Shown here: piece after piece, positions 37,695 to 46,203 of the stretch
How the letters are laid out: each line of letters opens with the position of its first letter
How positions within the stretch are numbered: the first letter of the stretch is position 1
From: Polyangium spumosum
GTDB lineage: Bacteria > Myxococcota_A > Polyangia > Polyangiales > Polyangiaceae
NCBI RefSeq assembly: GCF_009649845.1
Contig: NZ_WJIE01000004.1
Coordinates: 62,001-126,000, forward strand
Direction of reading: 5' to 3'
DNA: 64,000 nucleotides
Notes under the pieces: generated by a model
Database searches by the model: none
Told to the model about the DNA's origin: nothing
What the model saw: only the letters and a program-made list of their open reading frames with translations
Made by a program: the position numbers and the translations under genes

Positions 37695-40595
37695 GTGCCC
37701 TCCACGTCACCTTTCCCGATCCCCGTTTCTGCCCTCAAGCCCGTCGCTTGTGGCTCGGCGCTGTGGCGCAGCGGCGGCGTCCTGCGCGTCACGGTTTTCG
37801 TCAAGATCACCTTCACGCTCACCCACGAGCGCACGGCCTGGCCGACGACGACGGCCCTCGACCTCGTCCGCGAGGAGCGCACGCGCGACAAGAGCCCCGC
37901 TTCGAGCCTGCTCGAGGCCGTCGAGACCGCGCCGTACCTGCCCTCGGCGGGCGTGATCCTCTCGGGCCACGCCTGCGCGCCCGGCGGCCGGCCCGTCCCC
38001 GCGCTCTCGGCGCGCCTCGCGATCTTCCGCGACCGCGGCCTGCTCGACAAAACCCTGCACGTCTTCGGCGATCGCCCCGCGAACGCGCCCCAGTCGCCCC
38101 GCCCCTTCGATCGGATGCCGCTCATCTACGAGCGCGCCGCGCAGACCGAGGACAACCCGGTCGGCGTGGCCCCGGGCGCGCCCTCGCTGCCGAACCTCGT
38201 GGATGCCCACGGCCCCACGCGGACGGCGGGCTTCGGGCCCTACGGGCGGTACTGGCCCCATCGCAGGCGCCTGCTCGGCAACGTCGATCGCAAGCGGCTC
38301 GACGGCGTCGTCGCCGAGATCCCCGACAGCTTCGACTTCCGCTGGTTCAACCCGGCGCCGCCCGACCAGCAGATCGAGTTCCTCCGCGGCGACGAGTGGA
38401 TCGTGCTCGACGGCATGCACCCGAGCCTGCCGCGTGTGCAGTCGCGGCTGCCGCAGGTGCGGGCGAAGGCGTGTACGTACCTCGTCGGGCCAGGCGGGCC
38501 GACGCCGGGGCGCGAGCTCGATCTCATCGCGGATCTGCTGGTGATCGACGCCGATCGCCTGCTCGCGTCGCTCGTCTTCCGGGGCAATTTCGCGCTCGAT
38601 CGGCTGGAGACCGTGCCGCACCTGCGCGCCTTCGCCGACGTGGAGCTGCCGGGCAACCCGATCCGCTGGCCGGACGCGGCCGAGGTGATGCGCGCCCCGG
38701 CGCCCGCGCCCGTCATGCCCGCGGCCGCGAAGAAGTTGCCCCAGACGACGGCGCTGCCGGCGGCCGAGGCCTTCTCGACGATGCCGCTGCGGGACGAGAA
38801 GTCGTCCGCGAAGGCGGTGCTGCCGTTCCAGCCGCGGCCCCCGGGCGCGCCGACGGTGCTGCCGCCGAACACGCCGCCGCCGCCGCCGCGCCCGCGTGTC
38901 GATCTGGACGACGATCCGCTGATGCAGACGCGCGCCATCGACCCGGACGAGCCGCCGTCGCGCCCGGCGATCCCGTTCCTGAACGCGCCGTCGGGCGCCG
39001 CCGCGCAGGCCCGCGCCGCGCTCGGCGCGCCGCCGCCGCCCCCGCCCCCGCCGAGGCCGCTGCGCCTCGAGGACGATGATGGCGCGACACGCGCGATCGA
39101 CCTCGCGGAGCTCGAAGCGAAACGGGCGGCGGCGACGCCGTTCGAGCGGGATCGAGGGCCGGGGAGCGTGAGGCCGCCGCCGCCTCCGGTCGTGCAAACG
39201 CCTCCCGCGATGGTGCACGCGCCTCCTCCCGTCGTCCCTACGGCTCCTGTAACGGTGCAGGCGACGCCTCCCGCCGTCCCAGCGCCGCCGCTGCGGGTGC
39301 AAGCGCCGCCGGCCGCCGTACCTGCGCCATCGCTGCCGGTGCAGCCAACGCAGGCCGCGGTACCTGCGCCATCGCTGCCGGTACAGCCAACGCCTCCCGC
39401 CGTCCCTGCGCCTCCTGCGATGGTGCAGCCGCCGCCTCCCGTCGTCCCTGACCGGCGCGCCATGGAGCAGGAGCCGTTGGCCCCGATTTCGGCCCGGGGA
39501 GCCGCTCCCGCGCCCGCCGTCGAGGAGACCGGCATCCGCGCCACCATCGTCGCCCGCCTCCGCGCCGGCGAGCGCAACCCGCTGCACGGCCTCTCCGTCA
39601 CCGGCGCCGACCTCTCGAAGCTCGATCTCGCGGGCGCGAACCTCTCCGGCCACGACCTCGGCGGCGCGAACTTCACCGGCGCGAACCTCGAAGGCGCCCG
39701 CCTCTCCGACGCCCGTCTCGTCGACGCCGACCTCGACGGCGCGAACCTCAAGGGCGCCGACCTCAAGGGCGCCGACCTCTCCCGCGCGAGCCTCGCGAAC
39801 ACCCGCCTCGACGGCGCCACCGTCGAGGGGGCGAACTTCTCGTCCGCCCGCGGCGGCGGCGCCTGCTTCGACGGCTGCCGCGGACGCGCGCCCATCTTCG
39901 CCCGCGGCACCTGGGACGGCGCGAGCTTCCGCGCCCTCGACGCGCTCGCCGCCGACTTCTCCGGCGCCTCGCTCGCCGGCGCCGTCTTCGAAAAGGCCGT
40001 GCTGCCCGAGGTCAAGCTCGTCGACGCCCACGGCAAAGGCGCGAGCTTCTCGGGCGCGCGCCTCGATCAGGCCCACGCCGAGGGCGTGTCCCTCACGGAG
40101 TCGAACTTCCAGGAGATCGACGCCAAGGGCTCGACCTGGGAGAACGCGACGCTCGCCGGCTCCTCGTTCGAGGCCGCCCGCCTCGACAACGCCGTCCTGA
40201 CGCGCGCCACCTGCGAGGGCGCCAGGTTCAAGCGGGCTTTCCTCAAAGGCGCGAACCTCGGCCGCGTCCAGGCCGACCGCGCCTGCTTCGACGGCGCGAC
40301 CCTCGACGGCGCCGACCTCCGCCAGGCCCGCATGCACGAGGCCCGGTTCGAGGGCGCGAGCCTGCAGAGCGTGATCGGGGGCCGCGTCGATCTTTCGCGT
40401 GGGCACTTCGTCTCGGCCGACCTGACGAACGGCAACTTCCGCGCCGCCCTGCTCGCCGGCTCGAACCTCGCGAAGGCCAAGCTCGACGGCGCCGACCTGC
40501 GCGACGCGGACCTCAAGCGCTGCACGTTGAGCGGCGCCTCGCGGAGCGGGACCAAGCTGATGGGCGCCAACATCCGCGACGCCGTGGACGATTAG
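37695..40595 (+). CDS. DUF2169 domain fused to pentapeptide-repeat domain
   Basis: The 966-residue protein has three parts. DUF2169 fills about residues 10-330; this domain is associated with type VI secretion effectors and acts as an adaptor in studied systems. A Pro/Ala-rich linker spans about 345-630 and includes a 42-base direct repeat (39318 and 39360). From about 635 to the end are pentapeptide repeats of the A(D/N)LxG type, which form a right-handed quadrilateral helix. The GTG at 37695 is preceded by AGGA nine bases upstream. No T6SS structural genes are in the window. A role as effector carrier is inferred. Confidence 0.85.
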   Translation: MPSTSPFPIPVSALKPVACGSALWRSGGVLRVTVFVKITFTLTHERTAWPTTTALDLVREERTRDKSPASSLLEAVETAPYLPSAGVILSGHACAPGGRPVPALSARLAIFRDRGLLDKTLHVFGDRPANAPQSPRPFDRMPLIYERAAQTEDNPVGVAPGAPSLPNLVDAHGPTRTAGFGPYGRYWPHRRRLLGNVDRKRLDGVVAEIPDSFDFRWFNPAPPDQQIEFLRGDEWIVLDGMHPSLPRVQSRLPQVRAKACTYLVGPGGPTPGRELDLIADLLVIDADRLLASLVFRGNFALDRLETVPHLRAFADVELPGNPIRWPDAAEVMRAPAPAPVMPAAAKKLPQTTALPAAEAFSTMPLRDEKSSAKAVLPFQPRPPGAPTVLPPNTPPPPPRPRVDLDDDPLMQTRAIDPDEPPSRPAIPFLNAPSGAAAQARAALGAPPPPPPPPRPLRLEDDDGATRAIDLAELEAKRAAATPFERDRGPGSVRPPPPPVVQTPPAMVHAPPPVVPTAPVTVQATPPAVPAPPLRVQAPPAAVPAPSLPVQPTQAAVPAPSLPVQPTPPAVPAPPAMVQPPPPVVPDRRAMEQEPLAPISARGAAPAPAVEETGIRATIVARLRAGERNPLHGLSVTGADLSKLDLAGANLSGHDLGGANFTGANLEGARLSDARLVDADLDGANLKGADLKGADLSRASLANTRLDGATVEGANFSSARGGGACFDGCRGRAPIFARGTWDGASFRALDALAADFSGASLAGAVFEKAVLPEVKLVDAHGKGASFSGARLDQAHAEGVSLTESNFQEIDAKGSTWENATLAGSSFEAARLDNAVLTRATCEGARFKRAFLKGANLGRVQADRACFDGATLDGADLRQARMHEARFEGASLQSVIGGRVDLSRGHFVSADLTNGNFRAALLAGSNLAKAKLDGADLRDADLKRCTLSGASRSGTKLMGANIRDAVDD
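39318..39401 (+). repeat. 42-bp tandem repeat within Pro-rich linker
   Basis: Two near-identical 42-base units begin at 39318 and 39360 (each starting GTACCTGCGCCATCGCTGCC). They encode a 14-residue VPAPSLPVQPT-type unit of the linker. The period is a multiple of three, so copy-number change would keep the reading frame. Confidence 0.8.
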
Positions 40596-40596
40596 G

Positions 40597-40692
40597 CCTC
40601 ACCCCCCAACCCCCTCTCCACTCCGTGGAGAGGGGGACGAAGAGGGCCTCTGGCTCCCCTCTCCACGGAGTGGAGAGGGGGTGGGGGTGAGG
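40597..40692. repeat. Inverted pair of a hairpin-forming REP-like repeat
   Basis: Directly after the DUF2169 stop, a roughly 40-base unit begins CCTCACCCCCCAACC and contains CCCCTCTCCAC-TCC-GTGGAGAGGGG. It is followed by its reverse complement, ending TGGGGGTGAGG. Each half can fold on itself, and the two halves can pair with each other. A related single copy lies at 41987-42027. Such CTCACCC...GAGAGGGG elements look like a dispersed REP/MITE-type family. It may also reduce read-through into the next gene. Confidence 0.75.
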
Positions 40693-40741
40693 CTACCGAG
40701 GATTCGCCCACGGAGCGCAAATCCAGGTAGAGTGCTCCGCC

Positions 40742-41980
40742 ATGACGGGAGGCCGTGGTGAAGCCCTGAGCGCGAGCGCGTGCCGCGACGAGGCCACGCT
40801 GCGCTCCTTCATCGAGACGCGGATCAGCCCGAACGCATGGCCGATCCAGTCGCCCGCGCTCCGCCGCCGTATCCTCGAGGAGGGCATCGACCTCGAGGCC
40901 GCGCGGCGCTTCCGCATGGACCTCGACGCCATGGAGCGCCTGATCCGCGCCATGGAGAGCCGCGCCTGTCGCGTCGAGCGCCTCCTCGGGATCCACAACG
41001 CGTTTCACACGACCCTGCACAACGACGAGGTGCTCCTGCGCCTCCTCCTGCTCGAGTGGCCCGAGGCCGCGGCCGTGCCCGAGGAGGTGAAGGCCGCGGC
41101 GATGCGCGTCTATCCGAACCTCGACGCGATCGCGGCCGTGCTCTGCGACGCGCTCGGGCGGATGCTCGAGGGCGGCGTGCCCGCGTCGGTGCTCGCGCGG
41201 GACCTGCTCGCGGCGCTCGGCCACGACTACGGCCACTCCGGCGGCACCGATCGCCTCGGCCCGGACGGCGCGCCCGCGCCGCTGACGCACGAGGAGACGG
41301 CGGAGAAGTACGTGGCGCCGATCGGGCTCGACTTCGGCATGCCGACGGCGCTCGTGCTGGAGAGCATGGCCGGCATCCGCGCGACGACGTTCCACGCGCG
41401 TCCGGGCCGCCCGCGGATCCAGGCGGCGACCGAGTTCGAGCGTCGGCTGACGGTGGCCGACGTGATGGGCTGCATCCTGCCGCCGCCGCTCTGGCTCACG
41501 CACGTGGGGGCGCCGGTGCTCGTGGAGAAGCTGCCCATCTGGCGGCGGCGCCTCGTGCAGATCCCGGGCGAGCTCGGGGCGATCGAGGCGCGCCTCGCGG
41601 TCCTCGCGGACGACGATCCGGCCCGGGAGGGGATCCTCGCCGAGCGCGAGGCGCTGATGCTGGAGGACTCCCGCATCGTCAAGCACGTCGAGGAGTGGTT
41701 CCGCAGCGAGCGTGGCTTCTTCGTGTTCATCGAGTCGAGCCGCCTCGGCGTCGTGCCACGCGCGCGGGAGCTCTGGGGCGGCGTCTTGCGCACGAAGATC
41801 GAGCTGATGGAGCACGTGCTCGCCCGGAAGGAGTTACTCGCGCCGCTCGCCGCGCAGGGGTTCCCCTTGCTCGGTCACTGCGCGGAGGAGCTCGCGAACG
41901 CGCCGACGCTGGAGAGCGTGATCGAGCGGGGGACGCTGGATCGGCGGCTGTGCGAGGTTCTCGGGATGTTTTTGCTGTAG
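40742..41980 (+). CDS. HD-superfamily protein resembling cyclic-nucleotide phosphodiesterases
   Basis: The 412-residue protein has HNAFHTTLHNDEVLLRLLLLEW near residue 85 and ALGHDYGHSGGTDRLGP near residue 160. These resemble the metal-binding HNxxH and HDxxHxG motifs of class I cyclic-nucleotide phosphodiesterases. A later DVMGC may supply the third metal ligand region. No GAF or REC domain is attached, and there is no signal peptide. The substrate cannot be told from sequence. The upstream gap is filled by the inverted repeat pair, and the gene converges on the phosphoribosyltransferase gene. Confidence 0.7.
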   Translation: MTGGRGEALSASACRDEATLRSFIETRISPNAWPIQSPALRRRILEEGIDLEAARRFRMDLDAMERLIRAMESRACRVERLLGIHNAFHTTLHNDEVLLRLLLLEWPEAAAVPEEVKAAAMRVYPNLDAIAAVLCDALGRMLEGGVPASVLARDLLAALGHDYGHSGGTDRLGPDGAPAPLTHEETAEKYVAPIGLDFGMPTALVLESMAGIRATTFHARPGRPRIQAATEFERRLTVADVMGCILPPPLWLTHVGAPVLVEKLPIWRRRLVQIPGELGAIEARLAVLADDDPAREGILAEREALMLEDSRIVKHVEEWFRSERGFFVFIESSRLGVVPRARELWGGVLRTKIELMEHVLARKELLAPLAAQGFPLLGHCAEELANAPTLESVIERGTLDRRLCEVLGMFLL

Positions 41981-41986
41981 CCTCCC

Positions 41987-42027
41987 GCCTCACCCCCCGG
42001 CCCCCTCTCCGCGCGGCGGAGAGGGGG
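41987..42027. repeat. Third copy of REP-like repeat, hairpin between convergent genes
   Basis: GCCTCACCCCCCGGCC leads into CCCCCTCTCCGC (42001-42012), which pairs perfectly with GCGGAGAGGGGG (42016-42027) over a three-base loop. The sequence is related to the inverted pair at 40597-40692. Its place between two convergent stops suits a two-way terminator. Confidence 0.7.
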
Positions 42028-42029
42028 AG

Positions 42030-42737
42030 TCAGAGGACGGTGATTTTCCAGGGGGAGGAGGCCGATGGGCCCGGCTCGTAGCCGAGCGCGAAGGTGCGGA
42101 GCTTGTACGCGTCGTAGCGGGTCTTCTCCTCGGCGAGGGCCGTCGTCACGATGCCCGCGCTCGGCGGCTGGCCGAGGGCGTGATCGATGGCGGCCACGCG
42201 GTCGCCGGTCGTGACGAGGTCGTCGACGTACACGACGGCCTCGTTCGGCATCGGGCGGCCGATGATCACGAGGTTCTGCGCGAGATCGTGCGCGGGGTCC
42301 TCTTCGTAGCTGAAGCGCGGGCGCATCGCGTCCTTGTGCACCACGCAGGGACGGACCTTGCCGAAGCCGAGGCGCTCGAGCTCGAGCGCGAGGTCGCGGC
42401 TCGGCCATCGATCGGTCGCGCGGTTGCCGCGGACCACGTTCGCCGCGGGGATCGGCACGAGCGCGATGTTTGGCTTCGTGATGGCGAGGGCCGTGCGGAC
42501 GTCGCGCTCGTGGACGGCCACGATGTCGGCGACGTAGGCGTAGGCGGCGCTGGGCGTCTCCAGGCGCATCATGCTGCGGCCCGGGTGGAGGGGGTGCTGG
42601 ATGGAGCTCGGGATGGGCTCCTTGCGCTGGTTCGTCACGAGGTAGACGAGCCCGCGCATCGGGTTCGCGTTCAGCCCGGCCAGGGGAGTCCCCAGCTTGT
42701 AGTACGAGCCGACGGCGTACCCGGGGATCCGCCTCAA
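42030..42737 (-). CDS. Phosphoribosyltransferase-like protein
   Basis: The protein has about 235 residues. It carries the PRTase PRPP-binding signature VVYVDDLVTTGDRVAA near residue 180. Upstream is a hood-like region with LVPIPAANVVRGNRATDRWPS, similar to ComF-like or orphan PRTases. The base acceptor is not predictable. The start is uncertain. I take the TTG at 42737, which follows GAGGGAC about seven bases upstream; no in-frame ATG precedes the conserved part. It diverges from the nuclease gene across 166 bases. Confidence 0.7.
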   Translation of the reverse strand: MRRIPGYAVGSYYKLGTPLAGLNANPMRGLVYLVTNQRKEPIPSSIQHPLHPGRSMMRLETPSAAYAYVADIVAVHERDVRTALAITKPNIALVPIPAANVVRGNRATDRWPSRDLALELERLGFGKVRPCVVHKDAMRPRFSYEEDPAHDLAQNLVIIGRPMPNEAVVYVDDLVTTGDRVAAIDHALGQPPSAGIVTTALAEEKTRYDAYKLRTFALGYEPGPSASSPWKITVL

Positions 42738-42903
42738 GTCGCCGTCCCTCGGTTCATGTTCACGCGCGACCTTAGCGCGCTCCGTCGCACCTCTGCTACC
42801 CCCATGGCGCTCCCGGGCGCAGCCGAAGTGCCTCCGCGCTCGACGGCGAGGACGCGCTCGGAGAGCATGATATAGCGTTCCCAACGAAACGAGGCGCGAT
42901 CCC

Positions 42904-43866
42904 GTGAGCCGGACTGCATCCAGAAAGCGTCGCAAGGTGGGGACTTGGGGCGCGCTCTTCGTGGCGCTCGTGGGCGGGCTGGGGGCGCTCTTGCATGCGT
43001 GCCGGGCCGACCGATGGCTCGACGAGCTCGCCACGCAGGGGTCCGCGGGGCAGGGCCGTCCGCGGCCGACGGCGACGGCGACGGCGCCCGCGCCTCGCCC
43101 GAAGGGCCGGCCGGCGCGCGGGGCGGGCGCGACGGCCGGGGGCGAGAGTGTCCATCTCGCGCTCGGGGTGCCGGCGGACGACGATGCCTCGGACGATCAC
43201 CTGATGCGCAAGCCGCAGTACGCGCTCTCGTACAACACCAAAGAGAACGTGGCGAACTGGGTGAGCTGGCAGATCGAGGCGGGCTGGTTCGGCGACGTGC
43301 AACGGCACAAGGGCAAGTTCCTCACGGACCCGGAGCTGCCCGCGGGGTTCTACCGGGTCACGCACGACGACTACACGAACTCGGGCTTCGACCGGGGCCA
43401 CATGGTGCGGTCGGAGGAGCGGACGCGTTCGGTCGAGGACAACCGCGCGACCTTCCTGATGACGAACATCCTGCCGCAGTACCACGACCTCAACGCAGGC
43501 CCGTGGTTGCGGCTCGAGGAGCGCTGCGAGGAGCTCGGCCGCCGGCAAGGCAAGCAGCTCTTCGTGATGGCGGGCGGGGTGCTCGGGCGCGGCGAGAAGC
43601 GCATGCGGTCGATCGGCAAGGGCGTCGTGGTGCCGAGCACGTACTTCAAGATCGTGGTGGTGCTCGAGCCGGGCGAGGGCCCCGAGGACGTGACGGCGTC
43701 GACGGAGGTGATGGCGGTCCTGATGCCGAACAAGGAGGGCATCCAGGGCGAGGGCTGGGAGAAGTACCGCACGACCGTGGACGAGATCGAGCGGCGCACC
43801 GGCTACGACTTCCTCACGGACGTGGACGAGGACGTGCAGGCGCAGATCGAGGCGAGGAAGGACTAG
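42904..43866 (+). CDS. DNA/RNA non-specific endonuclease (NucA/NUC1 type), exported
   Basis: The 320-residue protein has an N-terminal hydrophobic segment (about 13-32, ending LLHAC), which may be a signal anchor or atypical lipobox. A Pro/Ala-rich spacer follows, then a beta-beta-alpha-metal nuclease domain. The key motif is SGFDRGHM, with D163-R164-G165-H166. ATFLMTNILPQYHDLNAGPW and RLEERCEEL follow, very close to the pattern of Anabaena NucA. It should cut DNA and RNA outside the cytoplasm. The GTG start at 42904 has GAGG nine bases upstream. Its TAG overlaps the stop of the convergent nuclease-inhibitor gene. Confidence 0.92.
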   Translation: MSRTASRKRRKVGTWGALFVALVGGLGALLHACRADRWLDELATQGSAGQGRPRPTATATAPAPRPKGRPARGAGATAGGESVHLALGVPADDDASDDHLMRKPQYALSYNTKENVANWVSWQIEAGWFGDVQRHKGKFLTDPELPAGFYRVTHDDYTNSGFDRGHMVRSEERTRSVEDNRATFLMTNILPQYHDLNAGPWLRLEERCEELGRRQGKQLFVMAGGVLGRGEKRMRSIGKGVVVPSTYFKIVVVLEPGEGPEDVTASTEVMAVLMPNKEGIQGEGWEKYRTTVDEIERRTGYDFLTDVDEDVQAQIEARKD

Positions 43867-44255
43867 GTCTCGACGAGCTTCGTCGTCACGCCGAGCCAGA
43901 CGCCCGACGGGTGCCGGCCGAGGACGAACGCCTCGATGTCGACCTTGCCCACGCGGTAGACGCGCAGGTCCGAGAGCTCGCGCTCGAGCAGGTCGACGAG
44001 CGCCCGGAACCGGCCGGCCGTGTCGTCGTCGCCCTCGACGACGCCTTCGAAGAACGAGGCCACCGTCGTCTGCTCGACGGGCGTGTCGAGCGGCAGGCCC
44101 CGCGCGTGGACCAACACCTCCGGCGACGGCTCCTCGGGGCCGAAGCGGTAGGCCTCGATCGGGAAGTCCGACTCGCTCGGGAACAGAAGGCCGGCCGCGG
44201 CCTCCTCGATCGACTGCATCAGCGGCTCGAGTTTCTGACCCAGCATCCGGCGCAT
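43863..44255 (-). CDS. NuiA-type nuclease A inhibitor
   Basis: The 130-residue cytosolic protein resembles the nuclease A inhibitor family (PF07924). LLFPSESDFPIEAYRFG near residue 25 is the family signature, and VASFFEGVVEGDDD lies near 70. In Anabaena, NuiA binds and blocks the non-specific nuclease NucA. Here the gene converges on a NucA-type nuclease gene, and the two stop codons overlap by three bases (four-base overlap of genes), so this inhibitor very probably protects the producer. Starts at 44255 and 44246 are both possible; neither has a clear ribosome-binding site. Confidence 0.85.
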   Translation of the reverse strand: MRRMLGQKLEPLMQSIEEAAAGLLFPSESDFPIEAYRFGPEEPSPEVLVHARGLPLDTPVEQTTVASFFEGVVEGDDDTAGRFRALVDLLERELSDLRVYRVGKVDIEAFVLGRHPSGVWLGVTTKLVET

Positions 44256-44340
44256 TCGAGGCACGCAGGCTCGACGCGTCAAGGAGAGCGAAGTTCGAGC
44301 CCGCAAATCTTTCGGCAGACACGCGCGTCTACGAGGCACC

Positions 44341-46203
44341 ATGCGCCCGCCCCGCCGCACCCTGGCCGCCTTCGGCCTGCTCTCCGCCCTCGTCTGCGCC
44401 GCGCCCTCCGCCGACGCCGCGACCGCGCGTAGCTCCGCCGTCGCCCTCGATCGAGCGTCCCTCGTCGCGTACGTCGCCGACGCCGACAACGAGGCGCTCC
44501 ACCGCGTCGATCTCGTGAGCGGCTCGGTCGCGACGACGCCGCTCGGCTGCGCGCCCGCCGAGGTCCTCGTGCTCGCCGAGGATCGTGTCGCCGTGAGCCT
44601 GCGGGGCTGCAACGAGGTGCGTGTCCTCGACCTCGACGCGGCCGGAGAAGGGATCGTCGCCGCGAGCGCGACCGTCGCGGCCGAGCCCTGGAGCCTCGCG
44701 CCAGGGCCACGCGGCGCGTTGCTCGTCACGTCCGCCTACGGCCGCGCGCTCACCGCGCTCGACGCCGAGTCCCTCGCCGTGCGCTTCACCTTGCCGCTCC
44801 CGCGCGAGCCTCGTGGCCTCACCGTCACGCCCGATGGCCGCCGCGTGTTCGTCACGCACGCCGCCGGAGACGCCCTCTCCGTCGTGGACCTCGACGGCGG
44901 CGAAGGCGGCGAAGCGCCCGTCGTCCGCGCCGTGCGCGCGCTCGGCGGCAGCTACAGGAACCGCGTCGACGCCATGGTCGGAGCGAACACCCAGCACCCG
45001 ACCTCGTCGCTCGCGTACACGGCCGTGCTCAACGAGGCCGGCACGCGCCTGTTCGTCCCGCACCTCGTCGTGCAGAACGGCGAGGGCACGACGCGTGTCA
45101 TCGCAGGCGGTTACGGCGGCGTCGCCATCGAGGAGGACACGTCGGTCCCGACCGTGGCGGTCCTCGACGTCGCGCACGAACGTACACTCGGCGCGGACAG
45201 CGGCGCGGCGGCGAAGAACTTCGTCAACATCGCGGCGAACGCGTTCGTGGCGAGCGCGGTCGCGCCCGCGGGCTCTCCTGCGCGGCAAGCGCGCGGCGCG
45301 GCGGTGCTCGGCGACGCGCTCTTCGTCGTCTCGCACGGCACGGGCGAGCTCGTGGAGCTCGACGCGCGCTCGCTCGATCCCGCGCTCGCCCCGCGGCGCG
45401 TCTTCTCCGTCGGCGAGGGCCCTTCCGGCGTCGACGTCGATCCCCGCACGGCCATCGCGGTCGTGTGGAACCAGCGCTCGCACGACCTCTCCGTCGTGAG
45501 CCTCGTCTCGGGCGACGTGGACACGCTGCCCGTCGCGACCGACCCGCTGCGCGCCGATCTCGCGCGTGGGTACCGCCTCTTCCACGCGGAGAACGATCGC
45601 CGCGTCTCGCGTGATGGTCGCGCCTGCGCGAGTTGTCACCCGGAGGGGCGCGAGGACGGGCTCGTGTGGCGGCTCGGGGAGGGGCCGCGGCAAACCATGG
45701 CGCTCGCGGGCCGCGTGGAGCGCGGGCCGTACGGCTGGCACGGCGTACACGCGCGGCTCGAGGACAACATCGCGGAGACGCTCACGCGCCTCGGCGGATC
45801 GGGCTTGCCGGCCGAGGACCTCGCCGCGCTCGCGAACTACCTGCGCGAGGGCCTGTTCGTGCCGCGCCGCCCGGAGGAGGGCCCCGGCGAGGAGGCGCTC
45901 GTCACGCGCGGGCGCGACCTCTACACCTCGGAGAAGCTCGGCTGCAACGGCTGCCACGCGCTCGAGCAGGGCACGAGTGATCGCGTGGCGCACGACGTCG
46001 GCTCGCGCGCGAAGGACGAGTCCCGCGCGTCGTTCCGCACGCCGCCGCTCGCCATGCTCGAGGCCTCCGCGCCTTACTTCCACGACGGCCGTTACCCGAC
46101 GCTCGAGGCCCTGCTCGACGACAACCTCGATCGCATGGGCCAGACGAGCCACCTGACGACCGAAGACCGCGCCGCCCTGCTCGCCTTCCTGAGGACCCTG
46201 TGA
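44341..46203 (+). CDS. YncE-like beta-propeller with dihaem cytochrome c domain, exported
   Basis: The 620-residue protein has a signal peptide, then a seven-bladed-type propeller (about 35-410, with EPRGLTVTPDGRRVFVTHA). A C-terminal cytochrome c region carries two CxxCH sites: C429-A-S-C-H433 and C535-N-G-C-H539. The second domain resembles the MauG/CCP-like dihaem proteins. It probably moves electrons in the periplasm or at the surface. The start at 44341 begins directly with the signal peptide. The next gene starts at GTG 46200, inside this gene's stop (GTGA overlap). Confidence 0.87.
   Translation: MRPPRRTLAAFGLLSALVCAAPSADAATARSSAVALDRASLVAYVADADNEALHRVDLVSGSVATTPLGCAPAEVLVLAEDRVAVSLRGCNEVRVLDLDAAGEGIVAASATVAAEPWSLAPGPRGALLVTSAYGRALTALDAESLAVRFTLPLPREPRGLTVTPDGRRVFVTHAAGDALSVVDLDGGEGGEAPVVRAVRALGGSYRNRVDAMVGANTQHPTSSLAYTAVLNEAGTRLFVPHLVVQNGEGTTRVIAGGYGGVAIEEDTSVPTVAVLDVAHERTLGADSGAAAKNFVNIAANAFVASAVAPAGSPARQARGAAVLGDALFVVSHGTGELVELDARSLDPALAPRRVFSVGEGPSGVDVDPRTAIAVVWNQRSHDLSVVSLVSGDVDTLPVATDPLRADLARGYRLFHAENDRRVSRDGRACASCHPEGREDGLVWRLGEGPRQTMALAGRVERGPYGWHGVHARLEDNIAETLTRLGGSGLPAEDLAALANYLREGLFVPRRPEEGPGEEALVTRGRDLYTSEKLGCNGCHALEQGTSDRVAHDVGSRAKDESRASFRTPPLAMLEASAPYFHDGRYPTLEALLDDNLDRMGQTSHLTTEDRAALLAFLRTL

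Noticed and set aside
39300-39440. Short direct repeats that could suggest a CRISPR array
   Set aside because: The repeats are coding, tandem without unique spacers, and translate into a Pro-rich linker.
37707-40406. An 899-codon open frame opposite the DUF2169-pentapeptide gene
   Set aside because: Its repetitive Val/Glu/Arg pattern is simply the complement of the pentapeptide repeats and the Pro linker.
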